A model generated the notes under the pieces. That model saw only the letters and a program-made list of their open reading frames with translations, was not told the origin of the DNA and ran no database searches. 64,000 nucleotides of DNA from Gemmataceae bacterium (GTDB lineage: Bacteria > Planctomycetota > Planctomycetia > Gemmatales > Gemmataceae). How positions within the stretch are numbered: the first letter of the stretch is position 1; each line of letters opens with the position of its first letter. Location: assembly GCA_901538445.1 (NCBI GenBank), contig LR594584.1:3883051-3947050 (forward strand), given 5' to 3'. Positions 18,988 through 27,340 of the stretch are shown here, in pieces. Position numbers and translations under genes: made by a program.

Positions 18988-19970
18988 GGCGCACCTCCGA
19001 GCGGGAGCCCGTCGTTCCGGACGGCGAGTTGCTGGTAGGTCGCCAGCGCGATCGTGTCCGACACGAACCGCACCGAGCCGTCGCACATCACGAAGTTGCA
19101 CCCGCCCGTGTGGAAGCTGCCGAACAGCCGCGAGAAGTTGCCGAGCTGATCGGCGTTCCCGCCGTTGGTGCCGATCGAGTTGATCTGCAGCACCGCCGCC
19201 GCGACCCCGTACGGGTTCCCGAACTCTTGCAGGTTCGTGCCCGAGGCCCACCCGATGTGGATCCCGTCGCTCCGCCCGGTCGGGGTCGTGCAGTACTTCG
19301 TTTCCCCGACGACGAACGTGTTCGTGGTGCCGTCGGTGATGTCGCGGATGGCGGTCGCCGAGTTGAGGTACAGGGTGCCGTTGCGGAAGAACACGCGGTT
19401 CCCGCCGACCGTGGCACAGAAGTCGGGCGTCGTGGCCGCGGGGGGCGTCCCGCCGCCCTGGACCCCGTGGTAGTTGGTGTTGTTGACGGTTGGCCCCGAG
19501 TTCGGGTCCGAGGGGCACTGGAACTTGGCGTTCGGCCGCAGGAACGCGGCCTGGTTGCCGGCGTTGGTGCTGGGGACGTTCGAACTCGTCGTGAAGTTCG
19601 TGGTGAGGGTGAACGTGTTGAATCTCGCGCCGTCCTCCAGGTACGGAAGGACCATCACCGTCCACGGGGCGCGGGAATTGGTCACGTCGCCGGGGTTCGA
19701 GGGGTTCCCGCACCAGTTCGTGGCGGTCGCGTAGTTCGGGTTCAGGGCGTTGCTCACCCCCGACGGGAACCGGCTGTTCACGTCGTGGTGGTTGTGCAGA
19801 GCGAGACCGATCTGCTTCATCTGGTTCTGGCACTTCATGCGCGCGGCGGCCTCGCGCACCTTTTGGACCGCGGGCAGCAGCAGGCCGATCAGCACGGCGA
19901 TGATCGCGATCACGACGAGCAGTTCAATGAGCGTGAAGCCGGCGGCGCGCCGGCGCGAACGGGGACGCAT
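18984..19970 (-). CDS. DUF1559 protein with type IV prepilin-like N-terminus
   Basis: A 328-residue DUF1559 family protein. The N-terminus is a class III/prepilin signal, GFTLIELLVVIAIIAVLIGL, followed by QKVREAAARMKCQNQMKQIG. The DUF1559 domain fills the rest and ends in the family-typical MCDGSVRFVSDTIAL. The frame is open upstream, but the ATG at 19970 has GGAGG before it and places the prepilin cleavage site at Gly about 11. Planctomycete genomes carry dozens of these pseudopilin-like proteins; they are presumed surface or secretion-related, without defined function. It heads a two-gene unit with the lipoprotein. Confidence 0.95.
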   Translation of the reverse strand: MRPRSRRRAAGFTLIELLVVIAIIAVLIGLLLPAVQKVREAAARMKCQNQMKQIGLALHNHHDVNSRFPSGVSNALNPNYATATNWCGNPSNPGDVTNSRAPWTVMVLPYLEDGARFNTFTLTTNFTTSSNVPSTNAGNQAAFLRPNAKFQCPSDPNSGPTVNNTNYHGVQGGGTPPAATTPDFCATVGGNRVFFRNGTLYLNSATAIRDITDGTTNTFVVGETKYCTTPTGRSDGIHIGWASGTNLQEFGNPYGVAAAVLQINSIGTNGGNADQLGNFSRLFGSFHTGGCNFVMCDGSVRFVSDTIALATYQQLAVRNDGLPLGGAP

Positions 19971-20148
19971 TCCAACCTCCGGGAGAATGGAGCGGACGGA
20001 TGACGTGGCGCGGAATAAGGACGGGGTACTAGAGCGCTCCCGGCTCCGATCGGACGGTCGTTTTTCGCGCGCCCCGGTCCCGGTCACCGGGGCGCGGTGC
20101 GGGCCGGGGGTCGCGCCCGTGATCGGCAGCGCGGCCCCCGGGCCGACG

Positions 20149-20787
20149 TTACTTCGCCTCGGCCACCTCGACCACGTCCATCTGCACGAACTGCCCGTTG
20201 AACGGCTTCGGGGCCGGCTTCAAGTCGGCCACCACGAGCTTCTTGAAGTTGGAGATGAGGCGGCCGTTCTGGCCGTCGCCGAGGAACGACACGGTCGCGC
20301 CGCCGTCGATCTCGATCGTCTTCGTGTAGTCGATCGTGAAGATCTTGTGCCCGACCTTGTCCTCGCGGTTGAGGAAGTAGTGGGCCTTCGGCGACGACAC
20401 GGAGAGCTTGTAGATGTTGTACGTGCCGTTGTCCGGCTCCCCGCCGACGTAGAAGTGGTCGCCGTCTTTGGTGCCGTTCTTGTACATCATCGGCTCGACC
20501 ACGCCGCGGAACCGCAGCGTCACCTTGTACCGCTTCCCCTTCTCACCGCCGAACGCCTTCTCGGCCGAAAAGTTGTCGGTCTTCTTCGGGTCGCCGGTCA
20601 CGAGCCCGGACACGCAGTCGGCCCCCTCCTTCGGGTTCTCGGGCATCGCGTCCTTGCACGGGAACTCCCAGCGGTACCCGTCGATCGCGGCGGCGACGGC
20701 CTTGAGGTCGGACCCCTTCTCGGCCTGTGCGGCGACGAACCCGGCGCACGCGACGAGTGCGGCGGCGGAGAGGAAGCGTGTTGTCAT
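20149..20787 (-). CDS. Exported hypothetical protein
   Basis: A 212-residue protein with a clear signal peptide (1-20, ending FVAAQA). The mature part is beta-rich (KRYKVTLRFRGVVEPMMYKN, GDHFYVGGEPDNGTYNIYKL, ATVSFLGDGQNGRLISNFKK), resembling a lectin- or jelly-roll-like exported domain. I cannot place it in a named family. Two cysteines in the mature part (near 45 and 60) may form a disulfide. It stands alone, divergent from the SnoaL-like gene and separated by 179 nt from the DUF1559 start. Confidence 0.75.
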   Translation of the reverse strand: MTTRFLSAAALVACAGFVAAQAEKGSDLKAVAAAIDGYRWEFPCKDAMPENPKEGADCVSGLVTGDPKKTDNFSAEKAFGGEKGKRYKVTLRFRGVVEPMMYKNGTKDGDHFYVGGEPDNGTYNIYKLSVSSPKAHYFLNREDKVGHKIFTIDYTKTIEIDGGATVSFLGDGQNGRLISNFKKLVVADLKPAPKPFNGQFVQMDVVEVAEAK

Positions 20788-21025
20788 GGGACGTGTACTC
20801 GTGTCGGAGGGGCGGCCGGGGTGTGGGAGCGCCGGCCGGGCCGCGCGGCGGGCGTGCGGAACAGTGTAGCCCGGCGGCGGTTCGCCCGCGACCGAATGCG
20901 CTCGGGCCGCGGCCGCACGCCCCCGCTCGCGAAAATTTCCAGCACCTGCCCGATCCCCGGGCTACACTCGGCAGCGGCGGCCGTGCGAACCGCGCCGCCG
21001 ACCGACCCGACTCCGACGAGGCACC

Positions 21026-21970
21026 ATGAACCGTTCGACCATCCTGACGGCGGCCGCGGTCGCGACCGCGGCGCTCGCCGTGGCGTACCGCGGCCCGGCC
21101 CAGCCCCCTCCCCCGGCCGTCGCGCTCCCCGCCGGCCAGGCGGCCCCCGCGGCCGCACCCGACGCCGCCGACCGCGACGCGATCGTGAAGTCGGCCCGCG
21201 ACTTCGAGGCCGCGTTCAACAAGGGCGACGCGAAGGCCGTCGCCGCGCTGTGGACGGAGAACGGCGAGTCCCGCGATGCGACCGGCGAGACGTTCCGCGG
21301 CCGCGCGGCCATCGAGAAGGCCTACGCCGAGTTCTTCAAGGCGAACGCCGGCGCGAGGGTCGAGGTGCTCGTGAAGTCGGTCCGGTTCCCCGCGAAGGAC
21401 ATGGCCGTCGAAGAGGGGCTCGTCCGCCAGACCCGCGGCCCGAAGGACCTCCCCGGCACCACGTCCTACGTCACCATCCACGCCCGCGAGGGCGGCCAGT
21501 GGAAGATCGCGCTGTCGAGCGAGGCCGGCGTCGGCCGGGACCGGCTCGAAGACCTCGACTGGCTCCTCGGCGACTGGGCCGCGAAGGTGAAGGACGACGC
21601 GGTGACGTTCACGTTCGCCCGCGACCCGAAGAAGGCGGCCCTGACCGCGACGTTCACCCGCACGCCGGCCGGCAAGGAGCCGGTGTCGGGCACGGTGCGC
21701 ATCGCCGCGGACCCCGAGACCGGCCGCATCCGGTCGTGGGCGTTTGAGGACGACGGCGCGCACTCGCAGGGGCTGTGGTTCTGCGACGGCAAGAGCTGGG
21801 TGATCGACGCCCGCGGCGTGCTCGCCGACGGCACACCGACGGCCGAGCGGATCATCCTCCAGCGGGTCGCGCCGGACGCGATCACCTGGCGCGTGGTCGA
21901 CCGCGTCGTCGGCGAGACCCGCGTCAAGGACGCCCCGCCGGTGCGGCTCACCCGCGCCGCCGCGAAGTGA
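21026..21970 (+). CDS. Exported SnoaL-like (SgcJ/EcaC type) protein
   Basis: A 314-residue protein. The N-terminal 40 residues contain a signal-like hydrophobic stretch followed by a Pro/Ala linker. Residues 50-175 form a SnoaL/DUF4440-like cone fold (IVKSARDFEAAFNKGDAKAV, ALWTENGESRD, FRGRAAIEKAYAEFF, YVTIHAREGGQWKIAL), as in the SgcJ/EcaC family. Residues 180-310 form a second beta-rich domain (LDWLLGDWAAKVKDD), similar to domains that often follow SnoaL in planctomycetes. No catalytic residues can be fixed. It precedes the Gly/Tyr-rich protein by 32 nt and may be cotranscribed with it. Confidence 0.85.
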   Translation: MNRSTILTAAAVATAALAVAYRGPAQPPPPAVALPAGQAAPAAAPDAADRDAIVKSARDFEAAFNKGDAKAVAALWTENGESRDATGETFRGRAAIEKAYAEFFKANAGARVEVLVKSVRFPAKDMAVEEGLVRQTRGPKDLPGTTSYVTIHAREGGQWKIALSSEAGVGRDRLEDLDWLLGDWAAKVKDDAVTFTFARDPKKAALTATFTRTPAGKEPVSGTVRIAADPETGRIRSWAFEDDGAHSQGLWFCDGKSWVIDARGVLADGTPTAERIILQRVAPDAITWRVVDRVVGETRVKDAPPVRLTRAAAK

Positions 21971-22002
21971 CCCACCCACACCAAACCACAGGAGCGATCA
22001 CC

Positions 22003-23298
22003 GTGAAGCACGTCATTCTGTTCGCGTTCGTGAGCGCCGGGGCGCTCGCGGCGGTCAACGAGGTCAGCGGCCGCGGGTACGGCGGCGGCGGGTTCAGCCG
22101 CGGGGGGAGCTACGGCGGCAGCTTCGAGCACAGCTACAGCGGCGGGTACGACCGGGGCTACGGGAGCAGCTTCAGCAGCTTCAGCGGGGCCGATCGGTAC
22201 GGCGGGTCGTACTCGGGCAGCCGCTCCACGTCGTCCGAATCCGGGTGGGGCGGCCGCAGCGCGAGCGGGAGCTACGACCACACCTGGACCGACGCGGCCG
22301 GCGGCAGCGTCAGCACGTCGGGCACCCGCAGCGTCGCCGAGGGGCGGTACGGCGGCGTGGCCGCGAGCGGCAGCCGCGACACGACGGTGACCACCGCGAG
22401 CGGCAAGACGTACACCGCGGACCGGTCGGGGGCGGTCGCGTCCGGGCCGGGCGGGCGCACCGTCGGCGGCGCGTCTGGCTCGGTGGACGGGCGGTACGGC
22501 GAGAGCAGTTGGAACACCGCGTTCTCGGGGAACCGGTACACCGGGAACATGAGCCACTACGCGAGCGTGTACGGCGCGAACGGGGTCCACAGCACCGCGT
22601 ACTGGTCGAGCGGCTACCTCGGCACGCACGCGGGGTACGTCCGGACCGGGTTCGGGTACTACGGCGCGTTCTACCCCGGGTGGTACACGGCGCACCCCGG
22701 GTGCTGGGCCGCGGCCGGATGGGCCGCCGGCGCGGCGTGGACCGCGGCGAGCTACGCCGACGTTGCCGGGTACTGCGGCCTCGCGGCGGCCTCCGCACCG
22801 GACTACGACTACGGCAGCACCGTCGTGATCCAGGACAACAACGTGTACGTAAACGGTCAGGCCGGCGGCACCGCCCAGCAGTTCGCCGACGAGGCCACGG
22901 CCATCGCGACCCAGGGCCAGGCCGCGGCCCCGCCCGCGACCGACGAGTGGAAGCCGCTCGGGGTGTACGCGCTGGTGTCCGGCGACGAGAAGACCTCGAA
23001 CAACATCTTCCAGCTCGCGGTGAACAAGGACGGGATCATCCGCGGGAACTTCTACGACGGGGTGACCGACACGACGACCGAGGTGTACGGCTCGGTGGAC
23101 AAGAAGTCGCAGCGGGCCGCGTGGACGATCGGCAAGAAGAAGGACCGGGTGTTCGAGGCGGGCGTGTACAACCTCACCCAGCCCCAGTGCCCGTGCCTGC
23201 TCCACGTGGGCACGCAGACGACCGACCAGATGCTGCTCGTGCGCGTCGAGCAGCCGAAGGGGGGCCAGTCGCAACCGGCCGCCGGTGCGACGCCCTGA
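22003..23298 (+). CDS. Exported Gly/Ser/Tyr-rich hypothetical protein
   Basis: A 431-residue protein beginning with GTG, eight nt after GGAG. A signal peptide (about 1-18) leads into a low-complexity region rich in Gly, Ser, Tyr and Arg (GRGYGGGGFSRGGSYGGS, YDRGYGSSFSSF). Repeats of a TWTDAAGGSVSTSG/VTTASGKTYTADRSG type follow. A Tyr/Trp/Ala-rich hydrophobic stretch (about 215-265, YYGAFYPGWYTAHPGCW) precedes a C-terminal beta domain (about 320-420, WKPLGVYALVSGDEKTSNNI, RVFEAGVYNLTQPQCPCLL). Similar proteins occur in planctomycetes, but I know no function; a surface or matrix role is possible. Two hairpins follow the stop immediately. Confidence 0.8.
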   Translation: MKHVILFAFVSAGALAAVNEVSGRGYGGGGFSRGGSYGGSFEHSYSGGYDRGYGSSFSSFSGADRYGGSYSGSRSTSSESGWGGRSASGSYDHTWTDAAGGSVSTSGTRSVAEGRYGGVAASGSRDTTVTTASGKTYTADRSGAVASGPGGRTVGGASGSVDGRYGESSWNTAFSGNRYTGNMSHYASVYGANGVHSTAYWSSGYLGTHAGYVRTGFGYYGAFYPGWYTAHPGCWAAAGWAAGAAWTAASYADVAGYCGLAAASAPDYDYGSTVVIQDNNVYVNGQAGGTAQQFADEATAIATQGQAAAPPATDEWKPLGVYALVSGDEKTSNNIFQLAVNKDGIIRGNFYDGVTDTTTEVYGSVDKKSQRAAWTIGKKKDRVFEAGVYNLTQPQCPCLLHVGTQTTDQMLLVRVEQPKGGQSQPAAGATP

Positions 23299-23342
23299 GC
23301 CACGGGGTCCGGCGCGACCCTTGTTCCGCCGGACCCCGTGGC
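23299..23342. terminator. 16-bp inverted repeat right after the stop codon
   Basis: Arms 23299-23314 and 23327-23342 (GCCACGGGGTCCGGCG and its complement) flank a 12-nt loop and begin at the first base after the TGA of the upstream gene. No T-run follows, so this may be an RNA-stabilising hairpin or a bidirectional terminator between convergent genes. Confidence 0.6.
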
Positions 23343-23356
23343 CGCGGGTGGAGGGG

Positions 23357-23437
23357 CCGGGTCTGGTCCGAGCCCGAGCGCCGAGCGAGGGTTCTCGCCC
23401 ACCCCTCGCTCGGCGCTCGGGCTCGGACCAGACCCGG
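23357..23437. repeat. Perfect 35-bp inverted repeat
   Basis: Arms 23357-23391 and 23403-23437 match perfectly around an 11-nt loop. The arm begins CCGGGTCTGGTCCGAGC and ends CCGAGCGAGGG. It sits between two convergent genes and just after another hairpin. It could terminate transcription from both sides or be the remnant of a small mobile hairpin element. Confidence 0.8.
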
Positions 23438-23454
23438 GGCCATCGGAACCGGCG

Positions 23455-24474
23455 TCAGCCCTGCGGCGGGTGCGCGAGTGCGGGCCAGTGGAACCACGCG
23501 TAGTAGTCGGTGCCCCGCAGCGCCGCCCCGAGGTAGCCCGACCGCACGGCCTCGGCGGGGCCGTCGAGGCCGAAGCAATCGGCCACGAGGCCGGCGCAGT
23601 TCGCGAGGCCGATGCCGGTGCCGCCGCGAGTGACCCCGCCGCGGAACAACCGCCCGAGATCGCCCCCGACCCGCTCGGCGAGGAACGCCGCCTGGTCGGG
23701 GGCGACGGCGTTCTGCACCACCCACCGGCACAGCCCCGGTCCGGCCGGGACGACCCACAGGGTCACCGCACCGTCGGCCGTGAACCGGGCGGCGTTGTTG
23801 ACGTAGTTGTACACGACCCGGTCCACGCTCGCGGTCTCCAGGCACCGGGCCGACACGTCGCCGGCGAACACGCACCGCACGGAAACGGTCGCCGCCGGGC
23901 CGACCCGCGCCCCATCCCACTTGGTGATGAAGTGGTCGATCCCGTGCGGCTTCGCGGCCTCGTCCGCGGCGCGGCCTGCGGGGTCAATTTCGGGCAACAG
24001 GTTCCGCATGATCTTGGCGTGGTCCCGGGCGGCGTCGGCCGCCATCCGCAGCAGCCCGAAATCGCCCGGGGCATCGACGAGCAGTTCCGCGGCCCCGAGG
24101 AACACCGTCAGCCCGCCCCCGCGGACGTCGTGGAGCGCCTTGTACACCTCCGGGGTGGCGCGCCCCGCCGACCGCGTCGCCTCGCCCAGGGCACTCGCGG
24201 CCGACATGAGCCGACCGTCCGCGGCCGACACAACGAGTTGTTCGAGCTTCGCGGCCGCCGGGCCGCCGGCCGACCGCAGCGCGTGAACCTCGTTCACCGC
24301 GGCGTAGAGCTGCAACAGGATGTCGCGGTCGCCCGGGGCGAACCGGGCGAGGGGCACCTCGCACCCGGTGCCGTCGAACCGGGCCGCGCGGAGCGTGGGA
24401 AGGTTCGTGGGGGCGAGCGAGAGCAGAACATCCGGGACGGTACGCATGGTGGGCACCCATGATGAGCGAATCAT
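23455..24474 (-). CDS. Histidine-kinase-like protein (HATPase domain), soluble
   Basis: A 339-residue cytoplasmic protein. Residues 115-160 contain a DHp-like helix (YKALHDVRGGGLTVFLGAAE) with a His-Asp that could be the phosphorylated histidine. A GHKL ATPase domain follows, with N-box RVVYNYVNNAARFT and G-box GGTGIGLANCAGLVADCFG. No sensor domain, membrane segment or receiver is present. The first 100 residues form an unrecognised domain. The N-box Asn is present; the G1 Asp-x-Gly motif is not obvious, so ATP binding may be weak. ATG 24474 and ATG 24447 are both possible starts, neither with a strong Shine-Dalgarno sequence. It is a single gene convergent with the Gly-rich protein. A phosphotransfer or orphan kinase role is inferred. 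Confidence 0.7.
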   Translation of the reverse strand: MIRSSWVPTMRTVPDVLLSLAPTNLPTLRAARFDGTGCEVPLARFAPGDRDILLQLYAAVNEVHALRSAGGPAAAKLEQLVVSAADGRLMSAASALGEATRSAGRATPEVYKALHDVRGGGLTVFLGAAELLVDAPGDFGLLRMAADAARDHAKIMRNLLPEIDPAGRAADEAAKPHGIDHFITKWDGARVGPAATVSVRCVFAGDVSARCLETASVDRVVYNYVNNAARFTADGAVTLWVVPAGPGLCRWVVQNAVAPDQAAFLAERVGGDLGRLFRGGVTRGGTGIGLANCAGLVADCFGLDGPAEAVRSGYLGAALRGTDYYAWFHWPALAHPPQG

Positions 24475-24703
24475 GGTCCGGAGACTGCAACACGCGCGCC
24501 GCGGCGCGCGGCCGCGCGCCGCGGCCGCGACCCGCCCGCGCTGTTGGGATGAAAATACTCAGAAAATGCTCACAACCCGTTACCCGAGCGGTCGCGCGTG
24601 TATAACCTGTCTGCGGCGGCCCCGACCGACACACGGTTCGAGCGGGCCGCCCCCGCCCCCGTCGGGCGGAGATCGAGTCAAACCCATTCTCCCGGAGTCT
24701 GAC

Positions 24704-25012
24704 ATGGTTCGTCGCTCGTTCATGGCGCTGGCGCTGGTGGCTTTCGTGGCGTTCAACGGTGCCGCCCTCGCCGAAGAGAAGGCCGGCACCCACGAGGGCA
24801 AGGTCGTCAAGGTCGCCGACGGCAAGCTCACGATGACGGACAAGGAAGGCAAGAAGGAGCACACCCACGCGATCCCGGCCGACGCCAAGGTGACCGTGGA
24901 CGGGAAGGAAGCCAAGCTCGAAGACCTCAAGGCCGGCACCGCGGTCAAGGTGACCACCGAGGCCAAGGACAAGAAGGTCGTCGTGACCAAGGTCGAGGCG
25001 ACCACCAAGTAA
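24704..25012 (+). CDS. Small exported hypothetical protein, Lys-rich
   Basis: A 102-residue protein. The signal peptide (1-23, FMALALVAFVAFNGAALA) is followed by a compact beta-rich domain (HEGKVVKVADGKLTMTDKEG, KVTVDGKEAKLEDLKAGTAV), rich in Lys. It resembles the small single-domain OB-like proteins with the GKVVKVADGKLTM pattern found in planctomycetes and other bacteria. The ATG at 24704 has CCGGAGT upstream; the open frame extends further but is not protein-like. A good terminator follows. Function unknown; periplasmic. Confidence 0.85.
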   Translation: MVRRSFMALALVAFVAFNGAALAEEKAGTHEGKVVKVADGKLTMTDKEGKKEHTHAIPADAKVTVDGKEAKLEDLKAGTAVKVTTEAKDKKVVVTKVEATTK

Positions 25013-25036
25013 GGTGACTCGGCGACCGCGATTCGC

Positions 25037-25076
25037 ACGCCCGGGCGGGGTTCACCCCCGACCCGGGCGTTTTCTT
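25037..25076 (+). terminator. Rho-independent terminator after the small exported gene
   Basis: A 9-bp stem, ACGCCCGGG (25037-25045) and CCCGGGCGT (25062-25070), with a G/C-rich loop, is followed by TTTCTT. It lies 25 nt downstream of the stop at 25012. Confidence 0.75.
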
Positions 25077-25101
25077 GCGCGGGTCTGGTAGGGGGGCTGC
25101 G

Positions 25102-25272
25102 ATGGGCGAGAAGAACGACCGCAGCGGGAAGCGCGTTCGACCAAAGACCGCCGAGCGCGGGAAGCGGTACCTGTGCGCCCGGTGCCGGAAGCGGAGCCCG
25201 CGGCCGGTGCTCGGCCCGGCCCCGTGGTACTGCCCCAAGTGCGCCCCGGCCGGGGAAGCGGTCCCGGGGTAG
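25102..25272 (+). CDS. Small zinc-ribbon protein
   Basis: A 56-residue basic protein with two CxxC knuckles (CARCRKRS and CPKC, 21 residues between the knuckle cysteines), as in rubredoxin-like or ribosomal-type zinc ribbons. The Lys/Arg-rich N-terminus (MGEKNDRSGKRVRPKT) suggests nucleic acid contact. The ATG at 25102 has GGGGGGCTG upstream; the longer open frame to 25075 crosses the terminator. The stop lies 4 nt before the convergent pssA stop. No specific role can be named. Confidence 0.65.
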   Translation: MGEKNDRSGKRVRPKTAERGKRYLCARCRKRSPRPVLGPAPWYCPKCAPAGEAVPG

Positions 25273-25276
25273 CGCG

Positions 25277-26104
25277 TCACTGCGGGGCCTGGGGCACCTG
25301 AACGGCCGCCGGGTCGGGGTCGGTTCCCAGGTTCCGCCGCCGCCAGCGGCTCAGGAGCGCGGCGGCCGGGGGCAGGAACGCGTACCACCCGGTGAGGACC
25401 GGGACCACGCTCCACGGGGCCGCGACGACGACCGCGACCGCGACCAGGAGCCGCGTGACGATGAGGCGGGTCCGCCGCCGCCCGCGGGCGAACCAGTGGA
25501 ACAGGTGCGGGTACCGGACCCGCGACACCATCAGGCACCCGACGCCCAGGGTCACCATCGGGATCGCCTGCGCGACGTAGGCGTTCACCACGGTCCACCC
25601 GGCGTCGCCGGCGAGCACCTGCGGGCCGTGGACCATGAGCGGGAACGACGCGACCACCGCGGCCGCGCCCGGCGACGGGAGCCCGCGGAACACGCCCGGG
25701 TCGCGGTCCGTGGCCGCGTTGAACCGCGCCAGGCGGAGCAGCGCGCAGACCATGTACACCGCGGCCGCGACCCACAGCACGGTGGGCTGGTACCCGTGGG
25801 GCCGGGCCAGTTCGTACATCACGACCGCCGGGGCGACCCCGAAGCTGATCGCGTCGCACAGCGAGTCGAGGTGCGCGCCGAACTCGCTCGTGTTCTGCGT
25901 CCACCGGGCGGCCGCGCCGTCGAGCCCGTCGAACAGCATCGCCAGGAAGATGAGGCACCCGGCGGTGAACAGGCCCGTGGCGGCGTCCCCGTCGGTCATC
26001 CGGGTCGCGAGGGTGATGGCCCCGAACCCGCACACCGCGTTCCCCAGGGTCAGGACCGTGGGCAGCAGCGTGAGCGGCTTCGGGCGTGACTGGTAGCGCT
26101 TAAT
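25277..26104 (-). CDS. pssA: CDP-diacylglycerol--serine O-phosphatidyltransferase (apparent ATT start)
   Basis: A CDP-alcohol phosphatidyltransferase of about 275 residues that makes phosphatidylserine from CDP-diacylglycerol and serine in the membrane. The family motif DGxxAR...GxxxDxxxD appears as DGLDGAAARWTQNTSEFGAHLDSLCD (split here: DGLDGAAARW, then GAHLDSLCD). Several hydrophobic helices follow. Homology-like sequence continues upstream of the first in-frame GTG (26035) as PLTLLPTVLTLGNA. The only plausible start is ATT at 26104, overlapping the psd stop (ATTAA) and preceded by a G-rich run. No ATG, GTG or TTG lies in frame between 26035 and the psd coding region. It is coupled to psd, so PS and PE synthesis are encoded together. 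Confidence 0.88.
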   Translation of the reverse strand: MKRYQSRPKPLTLLPTVLTLGNAVCGFGAITLATRMTDGDAATGLFTAGCLIFLAMLFDGLDGAAARWTQNTSEFGAHLDSLCDAISFGVAPAVVMYELARPHGYQPTVLWVAAAVYMVCALLRLARFNAATDRDPGVFRGLPSPGAAAVVASFPLMVHGPQVLAGDAGWTVVNAYVAQAIPMVTLGVGCLMVSRVRYPHLFHWFARGRRRTRLIVTRLLVAVAVVVAAPWSVVPVLTGWYAFLPPAAALLSRWRRRNLGTDPDPAAVQVPQAPQ

Positions 26105-27146
26105 GGCCGCCCCCCCCGTTCGGCGTGACCGCGGCGTACTCGGCCAGCACCGTCGCGCCGGCCCGGACCTTGTCCCCGAGCCGGGTCCGGACGGTCAGGC
26201 CGGCCTCGCGCGGCAGCACCAACTCGGTCCGCGACCCGAGCTTGATCATCCCGAACTTCTCGCCCCGGGCCAGCGCGTCGCCGGGCTTCAGCCAGCACAC
26301 GATCCGCCGGGCGATCGCGCCGGTGATCTGCCGCACGACGTACCGCCGGTACGGGTACTCGGTCTCCTGCATCCGCAGCGCGAGTTGCTCGTTCTCGCGG
26401 GCCGACTCGGGCCGCAGCGCGTTCAGGAACTTGCCGGCCTGGTACCGGAGCCCGACCACCCGCCCGGCGACCGGCGCGCGGTTAATGTGGACGCTGAAGA
26501 TCGAGAGGAAGATGCCGATCCGCACCGCCGGGCCGCCGATGAACTCGTCGTGCGGCACCTCGTCCACGTCGGTGATCGTGCCGTCGGCCGGCGAAACCAC
26601 CAGCCCGGGCTCGGTCGGGACGCGGCGCGGCGGGTCGCGGAAGAACCACACCGCCAGCGCACCGCACACGGAAAGCCCCGCGGTCAGCACCCACCCGGCC
26701 GCCAGCAGCGGGGTGCCGAGGTCGGCCCCGTAGGTCGCCAGCACCGCCGCGAGAGCGGCCGCGGGGCCGAAGGTGAGCGCCGTGAAGACGAGCAACTCGG
26801 CGAGGCCGACGCGCGCGAACGGGATTCGGTCGCGCCACCGGAACGGGTCGTCCCGCGGCTCCCAGTAGAACCCGCCCTGGTTGCGGAAGAACTTGAGGTC
26901 GCGGGGGTCGAGCACCTCGTGCGGGCACCCGTTGAAGTCGCCCTTGCGGAGCGCGGCCATCTTGCGGACGTAGCCGGGGCGGAACGTCCGGAGCCAGCAC
27001 CGCCGCACGCGGCCCCAGGCCAGCTCGAGGCGGCACACGACGCCCCCGCCGGGCTGAATCGAGGTCAGCTTCGGGTCCAACGGTTCGAGCGGGAGCGGCC
27101 CCGCGGGCGGCTGGAGAGCGGGCGCGTCGGCGGGAGCGGAAGACAT
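26100..27146 (-). CDS. psd: Phosphatidylserine decarboxylase
   Basis: A 348-residue enzyme that converts phosphatidylserine to phosphatidylethanolamine. The conserved C-terminal core starts at about 185 (FFRDPPRRVPTEPGLVVSPADGT), then SIFSVHINRAPVAGRV, ENEQLALRM and the self-cleavage motif MIKLGSRTELVLP, in which Ser305 would become the pyruvoyl group. The GSR form of the motif matches the short bacterial Psd subgroup. The N-terminal 150 residues are an extra region containing two hydrophobic helices (about 105-160). The start is the ATG at 27146; the longer frame has no protein character. It is followed by pssA with overlapping stop/start, a compact PE-biosynthesis pair. Confidence 0.93.
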   Translation of the reverse strand: MSSAPADAPALQPPAGPLPLEPLDPKLTSIQPGGGVVCRLELAWGRVRRCWLRTFRPGYVRKMAALRKGDFNGCPHEVLDPRDLKFFRNQGGFYWEPRDDPFRWRDRIPFARVGLAELLVFTALTFGPAAALAAVLATYGADLGTPLLAAGWVLTAGLSVCGALAVWFFRDPPRRVPTEPGLVVSPADGTITDVDEVPHDEFIGGPAVRIGIFLSIFSVHINRAPVAGRVVGLRYQAGKFLNALRPESARENEQLALRMQETEYPYRRYVVRQITGAIARRIVCWLKPGDALARGEKFGMIKLGSRTELVLPREAGLTVRTRLGDKVRAGATVLAEYAAVTPNGGGGH

Positions 27147-27340
27147 TCGGCCACCGGAACGGGAGCGGAACGGGCGGCGCGGCCGGCGGGTCGCTTCGCG
27201 CCGGACGGCGATCAGGTAATGATAGCTACCGGCCGCCCCCGCGGCACGCGCGATCGGCCAGTTCGCATCGCCCCGCGGCCGCGGTTCTCCGTTAGAATGG
27301 CCCCGACCTCTCCGACCCGCTGCCCGAAGTGAGGCCACCC

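Noticed and set aside
23357..23437. Integron attC-like recombination site
   Set aside because: The stem is perfect with no bulged bases or core GTT-type sites, and no integrase or cassettes are nearby.
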